A DNA stretch of 64,000 nt, taken from Paenibacillus sp. Soil750 (lineage in GTDB: Bacteria > Bacillota > Bacilli > Paenibacillales > NBRC-103111). Under the pieces are notes generated by a model. The model worked only from the letters and a program-made list of their open reading frames with translations. It had not been told where the DNA came from and made no database searches. The DNA lies in the NCBI RefSeq assembly GCF_001428045.1, contig NZ_LMSD01000034.1:124001-188000 (forward strand), given 5' to 3'. The position numbers and the translations under genes are program-made. This document shows positions 34,707 through 43,354 of the stretch, one piece after another. Numbering within the stretch: position 1 is the first letter of the stretch; each line of letters starts with the position of its first letter.

Positions 34707-35186
34707 ATGGAAGCATCTTTAACACAGCAACAGAAAATTTCAGCTGAAACGATTGCGACCCGTATTATTTCCGTCAAGGAATTGTTGCAAACGGAGTTAG
34801 ATCTGTATGAAATATCGAAGGATTCAGAGACTGGTGAACATTACTTGCATTATGCCTACATGCACCGAGATTTCACCAATACGGGAGAGCCAGAGTCCTT
34901 TCATTACTTAATGCCAATAGAGAATGATGATGTGCTAGGTATGATTTTTGGCGAGCAGGGGTATGCCTATCCTGAGCATTGGAATGCTTCCTTTTTGAGA
35001 AATGGGCCAGAAGGCTTCTACATCTGGTTTGATCCTTCCCACGAAGCAGAACAATCCGAGGATGAGGCCATAGCGGCAGAGCTCCTTCAGAAGCTTCGAG
35101 CTTTTCATGATCAAGGAAATGTAGACCCGGAAGCCGTACGTAAGCTGTTGGAAGATATGGATGAGACTCGGAAGAAAGAAGATTAG
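34707..35186 (+). CDS. Unknown acidic cytosolic protein
   Basis: A 159-residue acidic protein with an excellent ATAGGAGGAG ribosome site. It is rich in Glu/Asp, Tyr and His, with no Cys, signal or membrane span. Central segments such as F-H-Y-L-M-P-I-E-N-D-D-V-L-G look like folded beta/alpha structure; the C-terminus is charged helix. A very strong terminator follows. I do not recognise the family. Confidence 0.6.
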   Translation: MEASLTQQQKISAETIATRIISVKELLQTELDLYEISKDSETGEHYLHYAYMHRDFTNTGEPESFHYLMPIENDDVLGMIFGEQGYAYPEHWNASFLRNGPEGFYIWFDPSHEAEQSEDEAIAAELLQKLRAFHDQGNVDPEAVRKLLEDMDETRKKED

Positions 35187-35201
35187 ATGTAAAGTGAAAT
35201 G

Positions 35202-35252
35202 AACCTCCGTCGCCACCGCTCAAACTTGAGTGGTGGCGACGGAGGTTTTTTT
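35202..35252 (+). terminator. Strong rho-independent terminator
   Basis: A 19-bp stem (35202-35220 with 35229-35247, one G-T pair) followed by T7. It closes the transcript of the preceding gene. Confidence 0.92.
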
Positions 35253-35488
35253 GTGATTTACTTAACCATCCACATTTCATCGAACTGCGAAAATAAAACA
35301 GATATATCAGGCGTTACCACGAAGTACATAACTCATGTAAATAAGTGCAGATTCCCATTTGCTATATCAAGCTAGGGGTGTCAGAAGATGAACTGTCATA
35401 TTTTCACCGAGACGTTTAGTAAAAATAAGGGAAATAGACCATATTAAAACTAGTGTCAATTTAAAATTAAGAAAGGGGGCATATAAAC
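35253..35488 (+). promoter_or_regulatory. Intergenic region with a possible SigG/SigF-type promoter
   Basis: No gene is seen here. CATATTA at 35440-35446 resembles the -10 of forespore sigma factors, with a weak upstream AGTAAA about 16 bases away. It precedes a small ORF and a YhcN/YlaJ-like sporulation lipoprotein, which would suit forespore expression. Low certainty. Confidence 0.25.
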
Positions 35489-35644
35489 ATGGAAATGGAA
35501 TCGTATCATTTTGCAAATTTAGGTATTCATGAGGAATTAATGCAAGATCTTCGCAATCTAGAAACTCGCATGAAAGAAGAATTAGGGTACGAAATTGCGC
35601 TAATTGCGTATACCAAGGAAGCAGATGGGCTCCCAAGCAAGTAA
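35489..35644 (+). CDS. 51-residue small protein
   Basis: An ATG with AAAGGGGG 7-8 bases upstream opens a 51-codon frame to TAA. The peptide is acidic and helix-forming (E-E-L-M-Q-D-L-R-N-L-E-T-R-M-K-E-E-L). No Cys or membrane span. It is followed 29 bases later by the lipoprotein gene and probably cotranscribed. Function unknown; possibly a small sporulation protein given the context. Confidence 0.55.
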   Translation: MEMESYHFANLGIHEELMQDLRNLETRMKEELGYEIALIAYTKEADGLPSK

Positions 35645-35673
35645 TATATACAGAGAAATAGGGGGGAATGACG

Positions 35674-36336
35674 ATGAAAGCTGTGAAAATGTCAGTCATC
35701 ATGACGGCTGCCTTCGTCGGCTTGACGGGGTGTTCAGCAACTCACTCAAACAAAATAGAACAGGCATCGCTTTCTATTCAGAGTGTAGGACTATCCGATT
35801 CTGGAGATGCGAAGCATCGCGACCATTTGAAGGGAATAGCACCTGCCAAAAAAGTAGATCAATCACGAATAGAGGAAGAGAATCCACATCACAATACCTA
35901 TCTTTCCATGAACCGCGAAGTAGCTGATCAAGTGATGCAAGAGGCTCGTTTAGGTACTACTTCAATCGCAATGACGGATACGAATATCTACGTAGCTGTT
36001 GATATGGGAGAGTTCCAAGATCCAGGTATGAATGATCAAGTTAAGCGATTAAGCAAGTATAACGATTCAGCGACGGAAGCTGGATTATTCGGTTCAGGCA
36101 TGGGCGCTCATATGGATTGGGTATCTGCGAAGCCTTTACCTAGTGACAGCCTCAATGTGATTCGTCATGTTTTGACGCGTATTTATCCTGATTCGCATAT
36201 TTTCATTTCGTCAAATGCTTTGTTCGTAAACCGAATGATGTACTACGACATGCAGCAACGAAAAAATAAACGCATGGATATGTACTTGCACGAGTTTAAT
36301 ACCATGGTGCAATATACGTTCAATAGTCCCAAATGA
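35674..36336 (+). CDS. YhcN/YlaJ-like sporulation lipoprotein
   Basis: A 220-residue protein with a short lipoprotein signal: basic start, hydrophobic stretch, L-T-G-C lipobox (Cys about 20). The C-terminal half shows the YhcN/YlaJ-type pattern (A-M-T-D-T-N-I-Y-V-A-V-D, then L-x-V-I-R-H-V-L-T-R-I-Y-P-D-S-H-I-F-I-S). Such lipoproteins are forespore products. The ATG at 35674 lies 7 bases after GGGGGG, better than ATG 35668. Its stop overlaps the next start (ATGA). Confidence 0.72.
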   Translation: MKAVKMSVIMTAAFVGLTGCSATHSNKIEQASLSIQSVGLSDSGDAKHRDHLKGIAPAKKVDQSRIEEENPHHNTYLSMNREVADQVMQEARLGTTSIAMTDTNIYVAVDMGEFQDPGMNDQVKRLSKYNDSATEAGLFGSGMGAHMDWVSAKPLPSDSLNVIRHVLTRIYPDSHIFISSNALFVNRMMYYDMQQRKNKRMDMYLHEFNTMVQYTFNSPK

Positions 36337-36545
36337 GTAATAAATACAAAGTTCGCGCCTATTGCAGCTCGAAAATATGTGAATATGTCCACAAGGAAGA
36401 CGTGATGATTGCAATTAATTATGAAACGGCCTACAGCTTGGCGCAGGTATATAACGAATTTGGGTCTAAACCAAGCTGCCCTTCTTGTGGTGAAGCCATG
36501 GCTTTCTATGCCCATTCCGTCATTGAGGAGCCTTGGTTAACCTGA
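36333..36545 (+). CDS. Small Cys-containing, possibly zinc-binding protein
   Basis: A 70-residue protein whose four Cys form C-S-S-K-I-C and C-P-S-C-G, a plausible zinc-ribbon-like site, although the first pair has an unusual x4 spacing. The C-terminus is A-M-A-F-Y-A-H-S-V-I-E-E-P-W. Its ATG overlaps the lipoprotein stop by 4 bases, so it is translationally coupled. No recognised family. Confidence 0.6.
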   Translation: MSNKYKVRAYCSSKICEYVHKEDVMIAINYETAYSLAQVYNEFGSKPSCPSCGEAMAFYAHSVIEEPWLT

Positions 36546-36617
36546 TGAAGCTTGACAATTCGCGCTTTCCTGATAATAGTTAGAGAATAATGCAATCAGG
36601 AGAGGATTACCAACGCG

Positions 36618-37511
36618 ATGATGACAGATTTTTTGAAAATAGATGGTTTACCACCAGAGGTTCGAGCGCGATTGGAGGAGCAAAAGCAAATCCTTCATTC
36701 CGCCGAGGACAGTAAGCTAATCGGAATTGCAGCATATGAAGCTCCCACAGAAGAGCTGCTCACAGATGCGATTTTGTCACTTTTTCTAGGCAAAAATGTA
36801 CTCTTAAAGGGGCCGACAGGGTCTGGCAAAACGAAACTTGCAGAGCACGTATCCGCTATCTTTCATCAGCCTATGCACAGCGTGAATTGTTCCACGGATT
36901 TGGATGCGGAGGCGTTACTTGGCTTCAAAACACTAACACATGATGAGCAAGGCCGCAGTCAAATTATGTTTATCCCTGGTCCAATTATGAAAGCGATGAC
37001 CAAAGGACACTTGCTCTACATTGATGAGATTAATATGGCCAAACCAGAAACACTGCCTCTTATCAATGGCGTGCTGGATCACCGCAGATCAATAACAAAC
37101 CCATTCACAGGCGAAGTAATTATTGCGCATCCGAATTTCAGAGTTGTCGCAGCGATTAATGAAGGCTACATTGGTACTGTTCCGTTAAATGAAGCGCTGA
37201 AAAATCGTTTTGTCACTGTGGAAGTGCCTTATTTACAAGGAGAATTATTGTTTCAGTTGTTAAAAAGCCGTTCCGTGTTGCGTGATGAAAAGTTGATACG
37301 TACTTTCGTACAACTATCTGCTGATTTACTTTCCCTGATTGAAATGGGGCAACTGCCCGATGAAGCCGGTTCGATTAGGGCCTTGTTAGATGCGTGTGAT
37401 TTGGCGGCGTATATACCACCTATGCGGGCAGTTACGCGGGCGATTGCGGATAAGCTAGAGGATGAAAGGGAACGTGCAGCTGTGATGAATACGGCTGAAA
37501 CGTTACTGTAA
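36618..37511 (+). CDS. MoxR/CbbQ-family AAA+ ATPase (YojN-like)
   Basis: A 297-residue AAA+ ATPase. Walker A G-P-T-G-S-G-K-T (65-72), Walker B L-L-Y-I-D-E-I-N (about 131-138), sensor-type A-A-I-N-E-G (about 182) and an arginine-finger region N-R-F. The next gene is a VWA-domain protein, the classic MoxR-VWA pair; the Bacillus equivalents are YojN and YojO. Such pairs act as chaperones that insert cofactors or remodel targets. The AGGAGAGG site is 11 bases from the ATG. Confidence 0.85.
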   Translation: MMTDFLKIDGLPPEVRARLEEQKQILHSAEDSKLIGIAAYEAPTEELLTDAILSLFLGKNVLLKGPTGSGKTKLAEHVSAIFHQPMHSVNCSTDLDAEALLGFKTLTHDEQGRSQIMFIPGPIMKAMTKGHLLYIDEINMAKPETLPLINGVLDHRRSITNPFTGEVIIAHPNFRVVAAINEGYIGTVPLNEALKNRFVTVEVPYLQGELLFQLLKSRSVLRDEKLIRTFVQLSADLLSLIEMGQLPDEAGSIRALLDACDLAAYIPPMRAVTRAIADKLEDERERAAVMNTAETLL

Positions 37512-37515
37512 AACC

Positions 37516-39444
37516 ATGTTCGTAGGAAGCCTTAGCCGATTGGATGATAAAATCGATGCGCTGCTCCACATGCAGTTGGTGGATTTGGCTCGTTTATTTA
37601 CGAAACGTGAAAAGCTGGAAGTTGAGGCTGGATATCACGCTCATTATGATGAAACTGCTTTGCAAATGACGGTTAGTCAGTTTTGGTGGGACTATCCGCT
37701 TCGTGATAAAACAGCGGGTATGAAAAGCGATGTATATCTGCGTTGCCTTGGCAGCGCTTGGTTTACAGGAAAAGAGGCAGTGACTACCTACCTCCATTAC
37801 TGTTCAAGTGTCAGGTTTCCGAAGCTAGCGAATAGCTTATTTGCACTATGTGAGGATATGCGCTTGGAGCGAATTTGCCGCAGCCAACGTTCTGGAATGG
37901 GAGCTGTATTTGCACATCGGCATCAGATCTTAGGCGGATATTTCGGGCATAAGCTCCGAACGCATGTTAGCAAAGGTGAGTTGGCAGATGCGTTACTGTT
38001 GATCGTGTATGGTTGGTTTACTGGAAAGTCATGGCAAGGTGAGTCGTTCTCTTCTGCGATTGGCAGCGAGTTAACGGGCCGTTTAGGTGGACTCTATGCA
38101 ATGCTAGAGCAAGTAGAGGAAGCGGCGCATACGGCTCAAGTTGCGGTTTTGTGTGAAGACATACTGGAGAAGATGTCCCCGTTGTTGGAGCGTGATGCTG
38201 TGTCTGCGTACTTCTGGACACAGCAGGGAAGCGGGAGTGCAGATCCCCTCCCTGCGGACTATAAAGGCGAGTTGAGGCGCGCGAAACGGCTCGCTAACGA
38301 TGATGTGCTCCCCGATCAAGAGGGGGAGCGTCAACTGCCGGGCCAAGAGCGGATGCCGACTTGGCATCGTGAGAGCAGCGACCGCAGCCCAGGGCTGCTG
38401 CGTTTCGAGCTGGAGCGCGGCGCTCGTACCGCCGCGCAGGGCTCTGCGCCCCGTGAGGGCGATGCCGCCGACCAGGCGCTCGCCATCACCCAGGGGCGCT
38501 CGCAGCGCGCCCAGCGCACCGGCGCCGCCGTTGAGCGGCGCCAAGGGCCTTCCGTGCCCGCTGCCGCGGGGCACGGAGAGGGCGAGGTCGCCGCGTATGC
38601 GACGGCGACCTGGCTCTTGCCTGAACGTCCTACTGCTGCGCAGGAGGACGGGTTCAGGCGCCTGAGCGAGCGCGCAGCGCCGCTTGCGAAGCCCTTGCAG
38701 CGTGCAATACGGCGCACGCTGGAGCAGAGGCGGATCGCCCCGCGCGGCGATCGGCTGTTCGGGCGGCTCGATAAGCGGCTAACGCGAGCCGTCACACAAG
38801 AGCTGCCGCGCCTCTTCTATAAGAAGCGCGCGCCGGTACCCCAGCTCGACGCGGCGTTCGCGCTGCTCGTCGACTGCTCAGCGTCCATGTATGACAAAAT
38901 GGACGAAACCAAACTCGGTCTCGTGCTATTCCACGAGACCCTCCGAAACCTCAGAATCCCCCACGAAATTGTGGGATTCTGGGAGGATGCGGACCGCGTA
39001 ACCGAGCAGGAGGCACCGAACCTGTTCCAGGTTGCGGTGGACTTCGGCTCCTGCCTCGCGTCCGGGAGTGGAGCGGCTCTGATGCAGCTGGAGCCGCAGC
39101 AGGACAATCGCGATGGCTTCGCAATACGCGAGATGATGAAGCGGCTGCTGCGGCGCACAGAGCGGCAGCGCATCCTCCTCGTGTTCTCAGATGGGGAGCC
39201 TTCGGCAGCCAACTACAACGATGTCGGCATCTTGGATACACATGAAGCAGTTCTGCAAGCTAGACGCATGGGTATCGAGGTGATCAGCGTTTTTCTAGCA
39301 AATGGCAACGTGCATGAAACTCAGCGGAACGCGATGCGTAATATGTATGGGCGAAGCAGTATCGTTGTTCCCAATGTGGAAGGATTACATGAACAGCTTG
39401 TGCCTATTTTACGTAAACTATTGCTGAAATCGATCCAGTCATGA
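37516..39444 (+). CDS. VWA-domain protein partner of the MoxR ATPase (YojO-like)
   Basis: A 642-residue protein. The N-terminal 250 residues are helical and moderate in GC. The middle (about 255-400) is a long Arg/Ala/Gln/Gly-rich, low-complexity linker written in very GC-rich DNA (about 38220-38800). The C-terminal von Willebrand A domain has a MIDAS D-C-S-A-S (about 452-456), a later M-D-E-T-K, and L-V-F-S-D-G-E-P. It starts 4 bases after the ATPase stop. With MoxR it would bind and hand over a target. The linker composition differs sharply from its neighbours. Confidence 0.83.
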   Translation: MFVGSLSRLDDKIDALLHMQLVDLARLFTKREKLEVEAGYHAHYDETALQMTVSQFWWDYPLRDKTAGMKSDVYLRCLGSAWFTGKEAVTTYLHYCSSVRFPKLANSLFALCEDMRLERICRSQRSGMGAVFAHRHQILGGYFGHKLRTHVSKGELADALLLIVYGWFTGKSWQGESFSSAIGSELTGRLGGLYAMLEQVEEAAHTAQVAVLCEDILEKMSPLLERDAVSAYFWTQQGSGSADPLPADYKGELRRAKRLANDDVLPDQEGERQLPGQERMPTWHRESSDRSPGLLRFELERGARTAAQGSAPREGDAADQALAITQGRSQRAQRTGAAVERRQGPSVPAAAGHGEGEVAAYATATWLLPERPTAAQEDGFRRLSERAAPLAKPLQRAIRRTLEQRRIAPRGDRLFGRLDKRLTRAVTQELPRLFYKKRAPVPQLDAAFALLVDCSASMYDKMDETKLGLVLFHETLRNLRIPHEIVGFWEDADRVTEQEAPNLFQVAVDFGSCLASGSGAALMQLEPQQDNRDGFAIREMMKRLLRRTERQRILLVFSDGEPSAANYNDVGILDTHEAVLQARRMGIEVISVFLANGNVHETQRNAMRNMYGRSSIVVPNVEGLHEQLVPILRKLLLKSIQS

Positions 39445-39821
39445 TCAGTTCATTTGCTTGTAATAACCTACATAAACTCCAGTTATTTTTTTTGGTTTTC
39501 TAGATGTATCTCTTAAATCCTAAAATTAACTGGAGAAAATCCATTACTCGCTTGAAACTATCTCAATGACGCAAATTAGAAATATTTTTACATATTTTTA
39601 TATTTTCCCCCCTGTTGAGCCGCAGGCAAAGTGACGGTTAGTGTAACTTCCAACAGCGTAATCTGAAGATCTCATCTATCTTTTAACCTCAAAATCCAGT
39701 ACAATAGATCAGGGTCAATCTAGGTAAAATTCGCCAAACTCCGACATTATTCGGATGAATCACATACGTAATCATCATTCATAGCTTGAACTCATCTTTC
39801 ATTTAGGGGGCATTTCATCTC
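39445..39821. other. Intergenic region before purT
   Basis: 377 bases without a supported gene. An AT-rich hairpin pairs CTCCAGTTA (39477-39485) with TAACTGGAG (39527-39535) and may end the yojNO transcript together with the T8 run inside it. TACAAT at 39700-39705 is a possible -10 for purT, but no good -35 fits. No purine riboswitch core was seen. Confidence 0.4.
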
Positions 39822-41000
39822 ATGTACGGAGCACCATTATCCAACAAATCCAAGAAAATTATGCTGCTTGGCTCTGGTGAGCTAGGTAAAGAAGTTATTA
39901 TTGAAGCACAGCGACTCGGTATTGAGACGATTGCCGTGGATCGTTATGCGAACGCTCCTGCCATGCAAGTTGCGCATCGCAGCCACGTTATTTCAATGTT
40001 GGATGGCGAGCAGCTTCGTGCGGTTATCGAGAAAGAACGCCCGGATCTCATCGTGCCGGAAATTGAAGCAATCGCAACGTCTGTTCTTGTAGAACTTGAA
40101 AAAGAAGGCTACCGTGTTATCCCAACGGCGACAGCATCCCGTTTAACAATGGATAGAGAAGGGATTCGTCGACTTGCTTCTGAAACACTGGGACTACGCA
40201 CGGCCAAATATGAGTTTGCTAATAGCCTTGAAGAATTGCACGCAGCAGTTGCCGTAATCGGGACACCTTGTGTGATCAAGCCAATCATGAGCTCCTCTGG
40301 AAAAGGGCAAAGTGTTTGCCGTACACCTGAAGGTGTAGAAGCTTCATGGAACATTGCAATGGAAGGCGGACGTGCCAAAAACGCACGTGTGATCGTCGAA
40401 GAATTTATCCATTTTGAATCCGAAATTACGTTGTTGACGGTTCGTTCAGTTTCAGGAACAACGTACTGTGAGCCAATTGGTCACATTCAAAAAGACGGTG
40501 ATTACATCGAATCTTGGCAGCCGCATACGATGTCTGAGCAGCAAATTGTGGATGCACAGCAAATGGCAAAAACGATTACCGATGCACTTGGTGGTCACGG
40601 TCTATATGGCGTTGAATTATTCCTAACTGCAGATGGCGTATACTTCAGTGAAGTGTCCCCGCGTCCGCATGATACAGGGATGGTTACGATGGCTACGCAA
40701 GATCTTAGTGAGTTCGCGTTGCATGCGAGAGCGATTCTTGGATTCCCGATAACAGGCGTTCGCTTATTGACGCCAGGTGCCAGCTACACGCTGAAAGCCG
40801 ATCGCGAGCAAGTAGAATATACCATTAGCGGCATTGACGAGGCGTTATCCGTCCCGAATACGCAAGTAAGAGTATTTGGCAAGCCAGAGACCAAAGTAGG
40901 TCGCCGTATGGCTGTTGCTCTGAGTTCTGGGGAAACAGTGGAAGAAGCACGCAGATTAGCTAAAGAAGCAGCTGGAAAGCTCATATTGAATTACAACTAA
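39822..41000 (+). CDS. purT: Formate-dependent GAR transformylase (PurT)
   Basis: A 392-residue ATP-grasp enzyme that makes formyl-GAR from GAR, formate and ATP in purine synthesis. N-terminal G-S-G-E-L-G-K-E (about 17-24), the ATP-grasp motifs G-T-P-C-V-I-K-P-I-M-S-S-S-G-K-G (about 146-161), G-H-G-L-Y-G-V-E-L-F and F-S-E-V-S-P-R-P-H-D-T-G-M-V-T match PurT very closely. Length is typical. The TAGGGGGC site supports the ATG. It stands alone, away from other pur genes. Confidence 0.93.
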   Translation: MYGAPLSNKSKKIMLLGSGELGKEVIIEAQRLGIETIAVDRYANAPAMQVAHRSHVISMLDGEQLRAVIEKERPDLIVPEIEAIATSVLVELEKEGYRVIPTATASRLTMDREGIRRLASETLGLRTAKYEFANSLEELHAAVAVIGTPCVIKPIMSSSGKGQSVCRTPEGVEASWNIAMEGGRAKNARVIVEEFIHFESEITLLTVRSVSGTTYCEPIGHIQKDGDYIESWQPHTMSEQQIVDAQQMAKTITDALGGHGLYGVELFLTADGVYFSEVSPRPHDTGMVTMATQDLSEFALHARAILGFPITGVRLLTPGASYTLKADREQVEYTISGIDEALSVPNTQVRVFGKPETKVGRRMAVALSSGETVEEARRLAKEAAGKLILNYN

Positions 41001-41058
41001 ACTGAATGACTGAAGTACGCTATACCATGTCTGAAGTCATCATCCGGAGGCAAGCACT

Positions 41059-41532
41059 ATGGAACCTAAAGCAGCAAGACTGTCTCGAACCGTGTTGACA
41101 GAAATTATTTTGCCAGCGGACACGAACTACCATAACACAGTGTTTGGCGGTCGCGTGATGCAATATATTGATAAAGTTGCGACGATTGCCTCCATGCGCC
41201 ATTGTCGTAAGAGTGTGGTAACAGCTTCGAGTGATAGCTTGGATTTTTTCGCACCGGTAAAGCTAGGTGAAGCGATTCAGTTGGAAGCATTTGTTACGTG
41301 GACGCATCGGAGTTCGATGGAAGTTTATGTGAAAATTGAGTCTGAGAATCTTCTGACTGGTGAAAAAAAACATACAGCCACATCGTTTCTGACGTTTGTC
41401 GCCTTAGATGACGCGGGGCAGCCGTGTCCAGTCCCAGGCATTATTGCAGAGACGGATGAAGAAAAAAAGCTGTTCGAATCCGCGGAAGCACGGTTTACAG
41501 CGCGAAAGCTTCGTAAGGAAGCACGTCTATAA
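41059..41532 (+). CDS. Acyl-CoA thioesterase, second copy
   Basis: A 157-residue hotdog thioesterase, a clear paralogue of the gene at 12977. It shares N-Y-H-N-T-V-F-G-G-R-V-M, V-V-T-A-S-S-D-S-L-D-F, S-S-M-E-V-Y-V-K-I and T-A-T-S-F-L-T-F-V-A-L-D-D. The C-terminus is shorter than that of the paralogue. It would hydrolyse acyl-CoAs. The CCGGAGG site precedes the ATG. A clear terminator follows. Confidence 0.88.
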   Translation: MEPKAARLSRTVLTEIILPADTNYHNTVFGGRVMQYIDKVATIASMRHCRKSVVTASSDSLDFFAPVKLGEAIQLEAFVTWTHRSSMEVYVKIESENLLTGEKKHTATSFLTFVALDDAGQPCPVPGIIAETDEEKKLFESAEARFTARKLRKEARL

Positions 41533-41556
41533 GCTATACGTTTACCTGATACAGCA

Positions 41557-41586
41557 AGCAGTTCCCAATGAGGGAACTGCTTTTTT
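41557..41586 (+). terminator. Terminator
   Basis: A 10-bp stem (41557-41566 with 41572-41581) with a 5-base loop, followed by T6. Confidence 0.88.
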
Positions 41587-41691
41587 CTTTGGAAAAAGTG
41601 ACGATCTCACAACTTTTTGAATGGTAAAGGAGTCAAATGAAGTGAGGATTGACTGCCTCCATTTTATTTTACAGATAAGGATGAAAAATCA

Positions 41692-42522
41692 GTGGGACTT
41701 GTTGACATGAAACAACGAATAGGCAAACGATTTCCTTTCTTATATAGGCTACGCATCCAGCAGCTGATGTTACAACGACGTATCATCAATTTAAATCCGC
41801 TAATCAAATATGCTTATAATAAAAATACTCAGCCATATACTTACACAGTGAAGAAGCACAAATCTATATTACGGCGAGTGCTCGGCAATACGGATCCCAT
41901 TTTACAAGAAAATAAGATTGTAAATTTGAAAATTGCACTTAGAGAAGTGGATGGGATAGTGATACATCCTGGTGAAACGTTTTCCTTTTGGAAGCTAATT
42001 GGTAGGACTAGTAAAGAAAAGGGGTACATCGAGGGTCTCATGCTATCACATGGCGAAGTACGTGTAGGTACAGGAGGTGGTTTGTGTCAGTTAGCGAATA
42101 TGTTATATTGGCTTGCATTACATACGCCGCTTGTGATTAAAGAAAGGCACCATCACAGCTTTGATCTATTCCCAGACGACCGCAGAGTAATCCCCTTTGG
42201 TACGGGAACGAGTGTATTTTATAATTACGTAGATTTGCAATTTTATAATCCTACCGAGAATCGGTTTCAATTTCATCTGGAGGTCACGGAAGCGTATTTA
42301 GAAGGCTCGATAAGCTGTGATACGGAATTGACTTATGATTATCGAGTGAAAGAGAAGAATCATTCTTTCTACGAAACTTCAAATAAGTGGTACAGAGGCA
42401 ACGAAATATGGCGACAAAAAGTAAATAAACATGATGATTCAATTGTTGATGAAGAGCTAGTTAATGTGAATCACGCAGAGGTTAAGTATATGAAATCTAA
42501 TGGAACTCAGGAGAACGAATGA
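41692..42522 (+). CDS. VanW-family protein
   Basis: A 276-residue protein with the VanW signature: P-G-E-T-F-S-F-W (about 91), G-G-G-L-C-Q-L-A-N-M-L-Y-W (about 128-140), H-H-H-S-F-D-L-F-P-D-D-R-R-V-I-P-F-G-T-G (about 155) and N-Y-V-D-L-Q-F-Y-N-P. No other van genes lie near, so there is no reason to infer vancomycin resistance; the family's molecular role is unknown. The GTG start follows AAGGAT; ATG 41707 is an alternative. It overlaps the next start by 4 bases. Confidence 0.85.
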   Translation: MGLVDMKQRIGKRFPFLYRLRIQQLMLQRRIINLNPLIKYAYNKNTQPYTYTVKKHKSILRRVLGNTDPILQENKIVNLKIALREVDGIVIHPGETFSFWKLIGRTSKEKGYIEGLMLSHGEVRVGTGGGLCQLANMLYWLALHTPLVIKERHHHSFDLFPDDRRVIPFGTGTSVFYNYVDLQFYNPTENRFQFHLEVTEAYLEGSISCDTELTYDYRVKEKNHSFYETSNKWYRGNEIWRQKVNKHDDSIVDEELVNVNHAEVKYMKSNGTQENE

Positions 42523-43301
42523 AGAGAGAATATGTGAAAGATTTTCTCGTTTTTGGTTGGAAACAGGCCTTATGCTGCATTTTTCCTGTTATCATCTTTT
42601 TGACATTGGCTGTGTCCAAAGCAGTATCCCTGCCATTCATACATCGCTATGATTTCATTTTACTTGTGTGTATTCTCGCGCAATTAGTATTGGTATGGAC
42701 GAAGATAGAGAGTGTAGATGAGCTGAAGGTTATCACAGTATTTCACATTATCGGACTTGGGCTGGAGTTGTATAAAGTACACATGGGATCGTGGTCCTAT
42801 CCAGAGGAAGGCTTGACGAAAATAGCCGGAGTCCCGCTGTACAGCGGTTTTATGTATGCAAGTGTATCGAGTTATGTGTGTCAGGCGTGGAAACGTTTTG
42901 ATCTTCATCTTGTTAATTGGCCTAGCAAATACATGGCGATCCTGGTATCGATAGCTATATATGCTAATTTTTTTACCCATCATTTTATGTATGATATTAG
43001 GTGGATTCTCATTGCCTTGATTGTAATCTTGTTTTTTAAGTCACATATTCGGTTCACAGTCACCACCGAAACCTATCGCATGCATACGATCCTTTCCTTC
43101 ATGTTAGTTGCTTTTTTTATTTGGCTGGCTGAAAATATTTCAACCTTTCTTGGTGCTTGGCGCTATCCAGATCAAGAAATTTCTTGGCGGATTGTTCATT
43201 GGGGTAAAATTAGTTCTTGGTTTATGTTGGTCATTATTACGATCATCATTGTCGCGGAATTGAAGCGTATCAAATATCCAAAGCAAGTTAAAGGTGCATG
43301 A
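42519..43301 (+). CDS. DUF817-family membrane protein (YoaT-like)
   Basis: A 260-residue protein with about eight hydrophobic helices. It matches DUF817 in length and in motifs such as H-M-G-S-W-S-Y-P, G-V-P-L-Y-S-G-F-M-Y-A, Y-A-N-F-F-T-H-H and L-G-A-W-R-Y-P. Function unknown. Start overlaps the VanW stop (ATGA), so the two are coupled, an unusual pairing. Confidence 0.82.
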   Translation: MKREYVKDFLVFGWKQALCCIFPVIIFLTLAVSKAVSLPFIHRYDFILLVCILAQLVLVWTKIESVDELKVITVFHIIGLGLELYKVHMGSWSYPEEGLTKIAGVPLYSGFMYASVSSYVCQAWKRFDLHLVNWPSKYMAILVSIAIYANFFTHHFMYDIRWILIALIVILFFKSHIRFTVTTETYRMHTILSFMLVAFFIWLAENISTFLGAWRYPDQEISWRIVHWGKISSWFMLVIITIIIVAELKRIKYPKQVKGA

Positions 43302-43309
43302 AATAGCCA

Positions 43310-43345
43310 AACCCCCGGAAGCTTTAGCCTCTGGGGGTTCTTTTT
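43310..43345 (+). terminator. Terminator between convergent genes
   Basis: AACCCCC (43310-43316) pairs with GGGGGTT (43333-43339), followed by CT5. It ends the DUF817 transcript and faces the sulfate-binding gene. Confidence 0.8.
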
Positions 43346-43354
43346 GCAATTTGT

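Noticed and set aside
38104..38795. Several long frames in the GC-rich part of the VWA gene
   Set aside because: GC-rich DNA has few stops in all frames; only the +1 frame continues the N-domain into the VWA domain.
39445..39821. Purine riboswitch before purT
   Set aside because: No three-way junction core or matching conserved loops were found by eye.
41692..42522. Vancomycin resistance from VanW
   Set aside because: No vanA/H/X or regulator genes lie nearby; VanW alone does not imply resistance.
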